From a virus: DNA of 64,000 nucleotides. The stretch lies in the IMG/VR virus record IMGVR_UViG_3300030107_001040, positions 37,656-101,655 of that record. One strand, written 5' to 3'. The notes under the pieces are model-generated. The model was given only the letters and a program-made list of their open reading frames with translations, was not told where the DNA came from and did not search any database. Position 1 is the stretch's first letter. The number at the start of each line of letters is the position of its first letter. Both the position numbers and the translations under genes were made by a program. Positions 16,936 through 24,710 of this stretch are shown in pieces.

Positions 16936-18054
16936 ATGACGCTTCAGTTGGAAGTTGGGGTATGGTATGTGTTACCAGGAATCCCAAATGTAGAAATAGG
17001 TTTACTACCTACGAAAGAATTTTTAGATCTCCCTGAGTGGATAACTCAGCGTAATACGGAGAACAGACTTAAGAAGAAAGGTGTGATAGATCACCTAAGA
17101 AAAGTATTCCCCACTCATCATATTGTAGCAGTTGGAGAGATAACAGCACAAGATGAATGGGAAGATGGAACGATATATGAGGAAGGATCAAGTTGGAGAC
17201 TTGATGCCAATACAAGAGCGAAGGTGTGGGATAGAGGTTTATCTGATACTACACCAGAAGTAGTACTAGCGATTAAGTATAAAGGTAAAACACTAAAGGA
17301 TCTTAGGAGTATTTACTGGGCGTTTGATAACCCAACAGCAGCAGAGATAGCAGCAGAAGTGGTTACTGGATGTCTTAAGTCTCTTGGCATAGAGTTACAG
17401 ACTAAGAAGTTTCAAGATGGTCAGTTTGTAACAGCACTATCATATACTTGCAAGTATAATGCACCTGAAGTATATGGTGAGAAGGGTTTATGGTCAGAAC
17501 CATCTGACGACTCAGTTACTATAAGTGACTACAAGAGAACTCAGACTCTTCATGCTGTTAGAGATTACTCTGAGACTATCGTGGCAGTTGATGAACTGTT
17601 ATCTAAGACTGGTATCATATCAGACTTTGACCAGACCTTCATCACAGCATTATTTTTGTTTCATAGACAGTACGGTGTCTTTGATGACCACGTGACTGAC
17701 TTATGCTTAAACCTTACAGGCAGATTAAAGGATGAGGATGGCGAGCAGTTATTGATAGCAACTGCCCCTAACGCTGGTGCTAAGTTGAATGCAGCAGGGT
17801 GGATAAAGAGAGAGAACGACAAGACCTACGAGAAGTATGACAAGCAAGTGGTCATCAAAGATCGTGGTAAAATGGATGGATTTGCTCAGGGTGTTCCCTT
17901 CTTCTGCTACTGGTTGACCATAGCATCACAGAATGGATTCAAGCACAGACAAAATCAAGGAGCAAAGGGAGGATATACTAACTGGTTTAATGAGGTCTTT
18001 CTAAAGACCAATAGGAAAGCACTGGTAGAAAAACTAGAAAAACTGGTCAGTTGA
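16936..18054 (+). CDS. Unknown protein with possible ParB/Srx-like N-terminal domain
   Basis: 372 residues; GAGGAAAAATT precedes the ATG. The N-terminal region has IVAVGEITAQDEW then WRLDANTRAKVWDRG, which resembles the D-G-x-T-R turn of ParB/sulfiredoxin-like domains, though Ala replaces the usual Gly. The C-terminal half is mostly helical (LLIATAPNAGAKLNAAGW, FFCYWLTIASQ). It lies between methyltransferase genes, so a DNA-related role is likely, but the fold call is weak. Confidence 0.4.
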   Translation: MTLQLEVGVWYVLPGIPNVEIGLLPTKEFLDLPEWITQRNTENRLKKKGVIDHLRKVFPTHHIVAVGEITAQDEWEDGTIYEEGSSWRLDANTRAKVWDRGLSDTTPEVVLAIKYKGKTLKDLRSIYWAFDNPTAAEIAAEVVTGCLKSLGIELQTKKFQDGQFVTALSYTCKYNAPEVYGEKGLWSEPSDDSVTISDYKRTQTLHAVRDYSETIVAVDELLSKTGIISDFDQTFITALFLFHRQYGVFDDHVTDLCLNLTGRLKDEDGEQLLIATAPNAGAKLNAAGWIKRENDKTYEKYDKQVVIKDRGKMDGFAQGVPFFCYWLTIASQNGFKHRQNQGAKGGYTNWFNEVFLKTNRKALVEKLEKLVS

Positions 18055-18282
18055 GATAGTGGCACATACTTCCACACAGAATGCTCTGAGTGGTATACCA
18101 TATAAATATGGGAAACAAAGGAGGTTTCTTTCTAGTCTGACAAGTAGGGTTCAATCATTTTGAATACGGAATACCAGCAATGGTACACTTCTTATATGAT
18201 TACTACAAGAAGCAGACACATGACGAAAGAGTAATGCACCGCCCCCTCTTTTTGTTTCTCTCACCTTATCACATACGAGGAG
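18055..18282 (+). other. Intergenic stretch with a late-type box
   Basis: About 230 bases. It contains a perfect TATAAATA at 18101-18108 and a CCCCCTCTTTTTG stretch near 18242-18254, but no convincing hairpin. A 50-codon ORF at 18180-18332 is open but lacks a ribosome binding site and overlaps the next gene, so it is not called. Confidence 0.4.
18101..18108 (+). promoter_or_regulatory. Late-type promoter box, TATAAATA
   Basis: A perfect match to the T4 late consensus in an intergenic gap, followed by GGGAAACAAAGGAGG. The nearest convincing downstream gene starts at 18283, so the leader would be about 170 bases. Confidence 0.4.
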
Positions 18283-18540
18283 ATGGATGTGCCTCTCGGT
18301 TCGCAACCGAAGAAAGAACTAACATCCGCTAGCAATTTAAGGAGGTTACACGAGTTGAAATTCTTCTCAACCAAAACCCAAATTTATGGGATCAAGAAGG
18401 CACTTAAAGCAGCAGAGAAAGATCCCTTCCTGTATAAGGATGAGGAGTTAATCAAATTGAAAACTTCTCTTCGCAAACTACGTGAAGAAGAAGAACTCAC
18501 CAGACAAGCACAAAATGGAGGATTTGGTTACAATGTCTAA
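18283..18540 (+). CDS. Small helical basic protein, unknown function
   Basis: 85 residues. GAGGAG lies 3-8 bases upstream of the ATG. The sequence is Lys/Glu-rich and helical (KTQIYGIKKALKAAEKD, then KLKTSLRKLREEEE), consistent with a coiled coil. Overlaps the next start by 8 bases. Confidence 0.5.
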   Translation: MDVPLGSQPKKELTSASNLRRLHELKFFSTKTQIYGIKKALKAAEKDPFLYKDEELIKLKTSLRKLREEEELTRQAQNGGFGYNV

Positions 18541-18682
18541 ACCCATCAAAGTGGACTACGATTCTCAATTTGACTTATGTCAAGAGCAAGAGGATGAGTG
18601 GGTCTCTGACATCCTAGGAGGTGTCAAATGCTATGTTGATGAGGATGAAGTCAACTGCAAAACTTGGAAACCTGACTATTAA
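18533..18682 (+). CDS. Small acidic protein, unknown function
   Basis: 49 residues from the ATG that follows GGAGG (18517-18521) by 11 bases; the frame is open upstream but without a good start. Acidic, with three Cys (DLCQEQ, VKCYVD, VNCKTW), so metal binding is possible. Three bases separate it from the membrane protein gene. Confidence 0.45.
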   Translation: MSKPIKVDYDSQFDLCQEQEDEWVSDILGGVKCYVDEDEVNCKTWKPDY

Positions 18683-18684
18683 CC

Positions 18685-19110
18685 ATGAACTACAACACTT
18701 ACGAAGTTCTATTAGGACGTGACAACGGTTACAACAAAACTGTTCATGTCCATGACTGTATGTACGAGGATGAGGCAAGACTACTTGCTGAATCACAGTA
18801 TGGTCTTTCTGCTTTAAGGGTGTTGTATCAAGGCAGAACTGACCAGCAAAGAACACAGGATGAGTTAGCACCACCATACTATCAACCTAGAGGTTCTCTC
18901 TGGTCAGGTTTAGCAGTTCCTTCAGTATTGCTAGGACTCGTGGGTGTTGTTTTAGTTGTGGAATTCTGGTGGGTGTTTCTACTAGGAGCAGGAGGAGTAG
19001 CAGGTTATAAAGCATATCGTGACCGTCCTAACTTAGGTAAAGATACTACTGAGTATGAGGAGGAAGACGAGGAGGAAATGACACTAGATGAGTATTTGAA
19101 CTCAATTTAG
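18685..19110 (+). CDS. Small membrane protein, unknown function
   Basis: 141 residues. The N-terminal 70 residues are soluble. Residues about 74-108 form one long or two close hydrophobic segments (SGLAVPSVLLGLVGVVLVV, then WWVFLLGAGGVAGY). The tail is strongly acidic (EYEEEDEEEMTLDEYL). It probably sits in the host inner membrane with its tail exposed. No family recognised. Confidence 0.5.
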   Translation: MNYNTYEVLLGRDNGYNKTVHVHDCMYEDEARLLAESQYGLSALRVLYQGRTDQQRTQDELAPPYYQPRGSLWSGLAVPSVLLGLVGVVLVVEFWWVFLLGAGGVAGYKAYRDRPNLGKDTTEYEEEDEEEMTLDEYLNSI

Positions 19111-19147
19111 ATATGTGTAGATTGTCAGTGGATCAGCACCAAAATGC

Positions 19148-19154
19148 CTAAATA
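19148..19154 (+). promoter_or_regulatory. Late-type promoter, CTAAATA
   Basis: CTAAATA in an intergenic gap, 27 bases before the ATG at 19181, which has a GGAGG ribosome binding site. Confidence 0.45.
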
Positions 19155-19180
19155 GTAGCAGAGTTATCGGAGGTGTTAAA

Positions 19181-19288
19181 ATGATCCCTACTTCTCTATA
19201 TCATGTTGGCGTAAACAGTCCATTTGGAGATCTAACCTATGCACAATATCCTTTCTCAAAACCGATTAATAGAATGGCAACATTCTAG
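19181..19288 (+). CDS. Possible 35-residue peptide
   Basis: A short ORF (MIPTSLYHVGVNSPFGD...) with GGAGG about 7 bases before its ATG and a late-type box just upstream. It overlaps the next short ORF in another frame. Signals favour translation; the product is unknown. Confidence 0.35.
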   Translation: MIPTSLYHVGVNSPFGDLTYAQYPFSKPINRMATF

Positions 19289-19412
19289 TAATTACACGAC
19301 ACAACCAAGTGCAGACGATCTTATGGACGATTATTTTGAGTGTCTCATAGATTGCTCAGACAGTTCACATGACGCTTCATGCAGGAGGATATGTTCTGAA
19401 ATGCTACGATAA
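19239..19412 (+). CDS. Small twin-CX3C protein, unknown function
   Basis: 57 residues. The C-terminal half reads DDLMDDYFECLIDCSDSS and then CRRICSEMLR, giving two CX3C pairs on predicted helices, as in helix-hairpin proteins held by two disulphides or a metal. The start lies inside the preceding short ORF and has no strong ribosome binding site, so it may be coupled to it. The pattern looks conserved-type rather than random. A terminator follows 15 bases later. Confidence 0.45.
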   Translation: MHNILSQNRLIEWQHSSNYTTQPSADDLMDDYFECLIDCSDSSHDASCRRICSEMLR

Positions 19413-19426
19413 GTTAAGTTATTTGA

Positions 19427-19453
19427 GACCACCTTGACGGTGGTCTTTTTTTT
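19427..19453 (+). terminator. Rho-independent terminator
   Basis: GACCACC (19427-19433), loop TTGAC, GGTGGTC (19439-19445), then eight T. A perfect 7-bp GC-rich stem plus a T run. The loop also contains the -35 box of the next promoter. Confidence 0.85.
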
Positions 19454-19462
19454 ATGTACAAT
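19434..19462 (+). promoter_or_regulatory. Sigma70-like promoter embedded in the terminator
   Basis: TTGACG (19434-19439) spans the terminator loop and the first base of its second arm. A 17-base spacer made of the second arm and the T run leads to TACAAT (19457-19462). It should drive the nuclease-methylase genes. Confidence 0.55.
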
Positions 19463-19489
19463 ATTCCTATACACGCAACAGAAACAACC

Positions 19490-20023
19490 ATGTTTACTGA
19501 GATCTTTGAAGACGGCAGTCTAACCAACTATATCGGCACTAACGTGCAAGACCCTTGGCAGTCCACCCCATTTGAAGGATATGTCCACATGAGTCCTAAG
19601 CAGAAGGGTGAGTTTGGTGAAAGGTTCGTGACTAAGTATTTTGAGTTACAGGGATCAGGAGTCAAGAGGGCAAAGACATCTACAGCAGGACATGATAGAG
19701 TTGTTGACGAGATACTAACAGAGATCAAGTTCTCTCTTGCTACACGTGACAGAAAAGGAGGAGTCAAGAAGGACTCATTCATCATCAACCACGTATCTAA
19801 GGACAAGGACTGGGAGAGATTAGTTTTCTTTGGCATCAACCCAGACAACAGCAGCAGATTGGTCTGGTTCACTAAGGGAGATTTCCTTGCACACCTTGAG
19901 TCAGATGAGTGCTTGTTTGCTCATCAGCAGGGAGGCAAGAGCATAGAGAATGACGACTTCATTTGCACTAAAGTTAAAGATCTGCTAGAATGTGACTGGG
20001 TTAAGTCTGTGGAGGTATGGTAG
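19490..20023 (+). CDS. PD-(D/E)XK-like nuclease, putative restriction endonuclease
   Basis: 177 residues from ATG 19490; an in-frame ATG at 19454 overlaps the promoter -10 and is unlikely. The motif set fits a PD-(D/E)XK fold: a helix with KGEFGERFVTKYF (Glu near 41-44), then GHDRVVDEILTEIKFSL with Asp69 and E78-I-K80. A following strand WERLVFFGINP and VWFTKG fit the core. Its 3' end overlaps a DNA methyltransferase start by 7 bases, the usual arrangement of a type II restriction-modification pair. Alternatives are a repair or Holliday-junction nuclease. The catalytic fold call is moderate; specificity is unknown. Confidence 0.6.
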   Translation: MFTEIFEDGSLTNYIGTNVQDPWQSTPFEGYVHMSPKQKGEFGERFVTKYFELQGSGVKRAKTSTAGHDRVVDEILTEIKFSLATRDRKGGVKKDSFIINHVSKDKDWERLVFFGINPDNSSRLVWFTKGDFLAHLESDECLFAHQQGGKSIENDDFICTKVKDLLECDWVKSVEVW

Positions 20024-20742
20024 ATTTATTATATGGTGACTGCTTAAAACTGTTACCTAATTTGCTTGATGATAGTATTGATATGTTACTGGTAGATTTA
20101 CCGTATGGTACTACTGCTTGTAAATGGGATAGTGTGTTACCACTTGACAAACTATGGGAGCAATACAATAGAGTATGTAAGAAGGATGCCGCTATGGTAT
20201 TCACAGCAGCACAACCATTTACTACTGTCTTGGCATCATCCAATATCAGTAATTTCAGGTATGAGTGGATATGGGAGAAACCGCAGGGAACTAATCCTAT
20301 GAACTCTAAGATCATGCCACTAAAGGCACATGAGAATATATTGGTATTTTATAGAATTAAACCAACATATAATCCTCAAATGTGGTATTCTACTCCTTAC
20401 AGTGGGTTCAGTTCTGATACTGCTAAGATAGGTGAGGTCTATGGTCAGCAGCAGTCTAAGCATAGAGATAATCCTGAAGGATCACGCTACCCTAAGACAG
20501 TATTGAAATTTAAACAAGAGAAGGGACAGCACCCAACACAGAAACCAGTCAAGTTGATGGAATATTTGATTAAGACCTATACTAACGAGGGTGATACAGT
20601 ATTGGATAATACTATGGGATCAGGCACGACTGGAGTGGCAGCAGTTGACACTGGTAGAAACTTCATTGGTATGGAGAATAATAGAGACTACTACCAGACA
20701 GCAGAGAATAGAATTAATCATCCTATCAGGTCTCTACTATGA
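20017..20742 (+). CDS. DNA methyltransferase (N6-adenine type, DLPY)
   Basis: 241 residues. It starts LLYGDCLKLL; motif IV is VDLPYGTT at about residues 26-33 and motif I DNTMGSGTTGVAA at about 197-209, again the beta-class order. GQHPTQKPVKLMEYLI is the typical motif X helix. The DLPYGTT form is usual for N6-adenine enzymes. It overlaps the nuclease gene upstream and the next methyltransferase downstream (ATGA), so three genes are co-translated. The likely role is protection against the adjacent nuclease and/or host enzymes. Confidence 0.85.
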   Translation: MVDLLYGDCLKLLPNLLDDSIDMLLVDLPYGTTACKWDSVLPLDKLWEQYNRVCKKDAAMVFTAAQPFTTVLASSNISNFRYEWIWEKPQGTNPMNSKIMPLKAHENILVFYRIKPTYNPQMWYSTPYSGFSSDTAKIGEVYGQQQSKHRDNPEGSRYPKTVLKFKQEKGQHPTQKPVKLMEYLIKTYTNEGDTVLDNTMGSGTTGVAAVDTGRNFIGMENNRDYYQTAENRINHPIRSLL

Positions 20743-21710
20743 AGGATACTATTTTATATGGAGACTGTAGAGAAACACTGCCAGCATTTATAGACAAAGC
20801 ACGAATGTGTGTCACCTCACCACCATACTACGGATTAAGAGACTATGGTGGTAAGGATGAGCAGATAGGGCAGGAGCAGTCACCAGAAGAGTATATTGAC
20901 CAGTTAGTACAAGTGTTCAGGAAGGTTAGAGACTGTCTTACAGATGATGGCACCTTATGGGTTAATATTGGTGATTCATATTATAATTATAGACCTGGAA
21001 AAGGTCAGGCACTAAACAAGCAGTCAGTCAGTAAGACTAAGCAGGATTTACCAGACGAGTGTCCACGTAGAGGAAACAAATTAGAAGGACTCAAAGAAAA
21101 GGATTTAATCGGCATCCCTTGGATGTTGGCATTTGCTCTACGTGCAGATGGATGGTATTTGAGGCAGGATATTATATGGCACAAACCTAATCCCATGCCA
21201 GAGTCAGTCAAGGACAGATGCACTAAGGCACATGAGTATATTTTTCTATTCAGTAAAAATAAGAAGTATTTCTATGACAACGAAGCAATCAAGGAACCTG
21301 CAAAGGACTGGGGAACCAGAGACAGATCAAAAGGAAAGTATCACAACGAGGGAACAGGACTGCAACCGCATACAGGTCTTACAAAATCATATCCAACAAA
21401 AAATAAACGATCTGTCTGGTCAGTAACTAACAAACCATACAAGGGATCACATTTTGCAGTGTTTCCACCTGACCTGATTGAACCATGTATCAAGGCAGGT
21501 AGTGAGAAGGGTGATGTGGTATTAGATCCATTTATGGGATCAGGCACAACTGGTATGGTAGCGAAACAGTTAGGCAGATACTACCTAGGATGCGAACTGA
21601 ACGAGGACTATAGAAATTTGATAGAGACACGTGTGTCGGATAACAAAGTGGTACAAATTTGTGACAAACCCGTAACAAACGGGTTGAGTGACTTGATTCA
21701 GTCTGTATAA
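20739..21710 (+). CDS. DNA methyltransferase (TSPPYYGLRDYG type)
   Basis: 323 residues. ILYGDCRETL at the start, motif IV VTSPPYYGLRDYG at about residues 25-37, motif I LDPFMGSGTTGMVA at about 262-275. HKPNPMPESVKDR is a well-known conserved block of phage and bacterial methylases of this type. The region RGNKLEGLKEKDLIGIPWML is also standard. It is larger than its neighbour and probably has a different target site. It overlaps the upstream methylase by 4 bases. Confidence 0.88.
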   Translation: MKDTILYGDCRETLPAFIDKARMCVTSPPYYGLRDYGGKDEQIGQEQSPEEYIDQLVQVFRKVRDCLTDDGTLWVNIGDSYYNYRPGKGQALNKQSVSKTKQDLPDECPRRGNKLEGLKEKDLIGIPWMLAFALRADGWYLRQDIIWHKPNPMPESVKDRCTKAHEYIFLFSKNKKYFYDNEAIKEPAKDWGTRDRSKGKYHNEGTGLQPHTGLTKSYPTKNKRSVWSVTNKPYKGSHFAVFPPDLIEPCIKAGSEKGDVVLDPFMGSGTTGMVAKQLGRYYLGCELNEDYRNLIETRVSDNKVVQICDKPVTNGLSDLIQSV

Positions 21711-21711
21711 T
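21684..21711 (+). promoter_or_regulatory. Sigma70-like promoter
   Basis: TTGAGT at 21684-21689, a 16-base spacer, TATAAT at 21706-21711, inside the end of the methyltransferase gene. It lies ahead of the basic protein gene at 21764. Confidence 0.5.
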
Positions 21712-21763
21712 GTGAGGAGGCAGCACACCGTTGCCTAAATGTTCAAAAAATCATCATTTTAAA

Positions 21764-22093
21764 ATGACAGCAACGACCTTGACTACCCCTTCAACATCTA
21801 AAACAACTAGAAAAAGAAGGTCTAGGAAGGCAAAGACTACTCCACTAAATAGAACACCTAAGACTGAGGTAATTACTGTGACCGAATCAACCGCACCTGC
21901 CAGAGTCCGTCCAGAGAAACCAAACCTAACTTGGGAAGACTACAGAGATGACGCTAAAGTCAGATATGAGATTCACCAGTATGAGGTTCAGGAATTATGG
22001 AACGACTGCAAGTGGGTTTATCAACAGTCACTACCATACGTCACTAAGGGTTTCAACTACGTGAGAGATAGATTCAATTCCTTCAAGAAGTAA
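21764..22093 (+). CDS. Small basic protein, unknown function
   Basis: 109 residues from the ATG. An in-frame TTG at 21731 with GGAGG 10 bases upstream is an alternative start and adds 11 residues. The first 55 residues are Thr/Lys/Arg-rich and probably disordered (TRKRRSRKAKTTPLNRTPK). The rest is helical with aromatic residues (YEVQELWNDCKWVYQQ, FNYVRDRFNSFKK). The basic tail suggests nucleic-acid binding; this is not proven. A terminator follows. Confidence 0.5.
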   Translation: MTATTLTTPSTSKTTRKRRSRKAKTTPLNRTPKTEVITVTESTAPARVRPEKPNLTWEDYRDDAKVRYEIHQYEVQELWNDCKWVYQQSLPYVTKGFNYVRDRFNSFKK

Positions 22094-22116
22094 TCCGCAT
22101 TTCAAAGTGTCACATG

Positions 22117-22139
22117 TCCCCTCTAACGAGGGGATTTTT
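22117..22139 (+). terminator. Rho-independent terminator
   Basis: CCCCTC (22118-22123), loop TAAC, GAGGGG (22128-22133), plus a flanking T-A pair and a T run. It separates the basic protein gene from the helicase. TACAAT at 22144-22149 immediately follows and may be a -10 box. Confidence 0.8.
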
Positions 22140-22172
22140 CATGTACAATGAAATTATTCAGAAGAGAACCGA

Positions 22173-23405
22173 GTGACAACACTGAGACCACATCAGCAAC
22201 GTGCATACGATAAGATGAACACAGCAGTATGTGGTCAGGTTATTGTTCCTACTGGTGGTGGCAAGACTTATATAATGATACAGGACTGCATCAGGAGATT
22301 AAAGACTAGGCATGATGACAGAGTGATCGTGGTGGTGGCACCTCGTATATTATTAGCAAACCAGTTGAGCAGTGAGTTCACTGGTCTATTAGATGATGAT
22401 ATAAATGTATTACACGTGCATAGCGGAGAAACACATTTTGACAGCACGACTAATGCGGAGGAGGTAGCGCAGTGGGTAAGTGATAGGACTGGTAACAGTA
22501 TAATATTTACCACTTACCACTCCTTACCACGTATTGTCAAGAGTGCTATACAGATTGATACCATATATTTTGATGAAGCGCACAACGGATGCGGAAAGAA
22601 GTTTTTTGAGGGCATTTTGAATACTGCTGAATATGCGAAGAGAAGATTTTACTTTACTGCTACACCTCGTATAGGTAGAGGCACCAGCAAAGAACGTGGT
22701 ATGAATAATACTACTGTATGGGGTGAAGTGTTAGAGCAGGTTGAAGCACGTGAACTGATTAACAGTGGTGCTATACTTCCACCGAAGGTCACACCATTTG
22801 AGACTGATCGGACTCGTGATAAGATTAACGCTCACGAGGTTGACGCTAGTAACCTAAAGGACATCATTAAGCAGTTTGATTCTAATGCCAAGGTATTAGT
22901 AGCAGCACCGAGCACTAGGATACTATGGAACATGCTCACTAAGACTGATATTCTTGACTGGTTCAAAAAGCAGAATTATGACGTGATGCACATCACATCT
23001 AAGCATGGTGCCTACGTTAATGGCAAGAAGGTAGGAAGAGAATCATTTTTTGATACCTTGTCAGACTGGGGTAACAGCAACCGCAGATTTGTGGTATTCC
23101 ATTACAGCATATTGTCAGAGGGTATAAATGTACCAGGATTGACTCATACTGTATTATTGAGGAATTTACCTATTATTGAAATGGCACAAACCATAGGTAG
23201 AGTTATCAGAGTTCATCCTGAAGATAGGAAGGATGTAGAAGATGGTATCATACCAGCAGCGCAGTTCACTTTATACCGTAAAGGTTATGGTAGTGTTACT
23301 GTTCCCTTGACTGGTAAGTATGGTGCCAAGATCGCTCAAAGATTAGAGCGAGTGGTTACCGACATATTTGTAGAGGGAAGACCACCAACTGCCTACACAT
23401 CTTAG
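22173..23405 (+). CDS. Superfamily 2 DNA/RNA helicase
   Basis: 410 residues from GTG with GAAGAG about 9 bases upstream. Q-motif-like LRPHQQRAYDKM; Walker A PTGGGKT at 26-32; DEAH at about 134-137; TATP motif III; SEGINVPGLTH motif V; QTIGRVIR motif VI at about 339-346. The length and layout resemble a stripped-down UvsW or type III restriction helicase core, with no nuclease domain. T4 UvsW has an extra N-terminal domain that is absent here. It may act in recombination-dependent replication or with the nearby methylase and nuclease genes; I cannot decide between these. Confidence 0.85.
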   Translation: MTTLRPHQQRAYDKMNTAVCGQVIVPTGGGKTYIMIQDCIRRLKTRHDDRVIVVVAPRILLANQLSSEFTGLLDDDINVLHVHSGETHFDSTTNAEEVAQWVSDRTGNSIIFTTYHSLPRIVKSAIQIDTIYFDEAHNGCGKKFFEGILNTAEYAKRRFYFTATPRIGRGTSKERGMNNTTVWGEVLEQVEARELINSGAILPPKVTPFETDRTRDKINAHEVDASNLKDIIKQFDSNAKVLVAAPSTRILWNMLTKTDILDWFKKQNYDVMHITSKHGAYVNGKKVGRESFFDTLSDWGNSNRRFVVFHYSILSEGINVPGLTHTVLLRNLPIIEMAQTIGRVIRVHPEDRKDVEDGIIPAAQFTLYRKGYGSVTVPLTGKYGAKIAQRLERVVTDIFVEGRPPTAYTS

Positions 23406-23653
23406 GACAGTTTGCAAAGTGAACACATTTTCCCCCACTGTCCCCTTGCTTTGCTATTATATAAATGTTGAGGGATACGTGGTTCTACTGCCCAAAACTC
23501 ATTTGTGGGGTTATCCTACTAAGATATGAGGAGTAGGGGTTCAGGTGTAAGCGATTCCCAGTAGGTAAATTTGGTCTCTTGGGTGAAACCCATTGAAGTT
23601 AGACCCACTCTCTCAACACCCCAAACCATGATCTTATTCAAGTGCATTACCAA
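23406..23653 (+). other. Intergenic stretch with predicted RNA structure
   Basis: No convincing gene. TTTGCTATTAT (23450-23460) looks like an extended -10. Downstream, CCTACT/AGTAGG (about 23514-23536) and GGTCT...AGACC enclosing GGGT-GAA-ACCC (about 23572-23606) can form stem-loops. A noncoding RNA or structured 5' leader is possible. Confidence 0.35.
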
Positions 23654-23761
23654 ATGACTGAAGAGTGTTACAAGTTGCTTTGCAACCCTACTCCGATCAT
23701 CAAGTACTATTTCTTGACTGGTATCGGATCTTATCAACCACGCAAGGAGGAAAAGAAATGA
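23654..23761 (+). CDS. Possible 35-residue leader-type protein
   Basis: MTEECYKLLCNPTPII... ending with Lys-rich PRKEEKK. Its stop overlaps the start of the next gene (ATGA), and the GGAGG for the next gene lies inside its 3' end. That coupling is the main support. Confidence 0.4.
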   Translation: MTEECYKLLCNPTPIIKYYFLTGIGSYQPRKEEKK

Positions 23762-23970
23762 AATCCGCAGTATTTCAAGTTCGCATCCAACTAGATGATG
23801 AGAACGATCCGATCAACCCAGTTCACTTATGCGAAGAGATTCAAGCATATTTGAACTCTTGGCACTCTCAACTGGACGAGTCCACTGACGAGTATCAGGA
23901 TGCTAGAGTTGTAGGATACAAGTTTGAATACGACAAGTTTCTACCATTCACTGCTCAGGAGGAATACTAA
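23758..23970 (+). CDS. Small acidic protein, unknown function
   Basis: 70 residues from the ATG preceded by AAGGAGG; the open frame extends upstream but that part lacks coding signals. It begins MKSAVFQVRIQLDDENDPIN and contains a helix (LCEEIQAYLNSW). The stop overlaps the next start (TAATG). It leads a run of four coupled mini-genes. Confidence 0.55.
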   Translation: MKSAVFQVRIQLDDENDPINPVHLCEEIQAYLNSWHSQLDESTDEYQDARVVGYKFEYDKFLPFTAQEEY

Positions 23971-24128
23971 TGAAGGAATTCAGAATCGTTGCTTCACGTG
24001 TTACCAATTATGTTGCATACGTGGAAGCAGAGAACGAAGCAGAAGCAGAATTTCTTTCTAGTGATGTTGACTGGCAGTTTTTGGATGATGAGGACTACGA
24101 GGTCTACACAGTTGAGGAGGTTGAGTAA
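23970..24128 (+). CDS. Small acidic protein, unknown function
   Basis: 52 residues: MKEFRIVASRVTNYVAYVEA then a run of Glu/Ala and DDEDYEVYTVEEVE. CAGGAGG about 10 bases upstream. Length and charge are similar to the preceding protein but there is no clear homology. Confidence 0.5.
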   Translation: MKEFRIVASRVTNYVAYVEAENEAEAEFLSSDVDWQFLDDEDYEVYTVEEVE

Positions 24129-24305
24129 ATGAAATTACATCAAGACTGGTCACAACGCTACATGAAAGACTGTCGTTTGACTTTTGAAGAGCATCACCTA
24201 AACAACGAGTGGTTTAACAAGATGCTCTACATGCTTAAGGATGATGGACAGTTATATGTCCCATTTCTTAAGAAATCGTTTAACAAGCGAGGTGAGGAAC
24301 TATGA
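24129..24305 (+). CDS. Small protein, unknown function
   Basis: 58 residues: MKLHQDWSQRYMKDCRLTFE, helical, mildly basic. GAGGAGG-like sequence lies just upstream in the end of the previous gene. Overlaps the zinc-ribbon gene by 4 bases (ATGA). Confidence 0.5.
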   Translation: MKLHQDWSQRYMKDCRLTFEEHHLNNEWFNKMLYMLKDDGQLYVPFLKKSFNKRGEEL

Positions 24306-24475
24306 ACTGGAAACCAGTTGACAAGTATACAAGGTCAGGCAAGGATGGTAAACTGTTAAAGTGTCCCAAGTGTGAATCCATCCATAAGGTTTATCACTTT
24401 GCATGGTCAGCACTTGGTTGCAACCACTGTGGTAAATCATTTGAGAAAAACCTATGGTTAGTGGAGACAGCATAA
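24302..24475 (+). CDS. Small zinc-ribbon protein
   Basis: 57 residues. CPKC at residues 21-24 and CNHC at 40-43 form a four-cysteine zinc ribbon with a 15-residue insert. Ribbons of this size often act as transcription or protein-interaction modules. It is in an early-type operon, so a role in host takeover is plausible but inferred. Confidence 0.6.
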   Translation: MNWKPVDKYTRSGKDGKLLKCPKCESIHKVYHFAWSALGCNHCGKSFEKNLWLVETA

Positions 24476-24476
24476 A

Positions 24477-24710
24477 ATGGCACTTATCATTACACCAGAT
24501 GACCCCAACCTGTATAAAAGTATGAGAACACCAGAAGAAATTCGCAGAAGGCAGGAATTATGCCTTGATCTCATTCAAGTATGTCAAGATGATTTGACTG
24601 TCCTTGAACAACTGGTAGATGACCACGTTTATGACCTGACGTTAGAGCAGGTCAAAGAATACGAGGAATTATGCACCAGTATTCTGTCTCATCCTGATTA
24701 TGTCAAGTGA
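24477..24710 (+). CDS. Small acidic helical protein, unknown function
   Basis: 77 residues. MALIITPDDPNLYKSMRTPE, then two helices rich in Leu, Glu and Asp. It starts one base after the zinc-ribbon stop and is followed by a strong terminator, so it is the last gene of this operon. Confidence 0.55.
   Translation: MALIITPDDPNLYKSMRTPEEIRRRQELCLDLIQVCQDDLTVLEQLVDDHVYDLTLEQVKEYEELCTSILSHPDYVK

Noticed and set aside
18180-18332. A 50-codon ORF before the gene at 18283
   Set aside because: No ribosome binding site, product without pattern, and it overlaps a gene that has a strong ribosome binding site.
19454-19489. Upstream ATG for the PD-(D/E)XK-like gene
   Set aside because: It directly follows the terminator T run and overlaps the promoter -10, so it would not be in the transcript with a leader; the ATG at 19490 is preferred.
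23519-23737. A 72-codon minus-strand ORF in the gap after the helicase
   Set aside because: No ribosome binding site or promoter, opposite to all neighbours; the region looks noncoding or structured instead.
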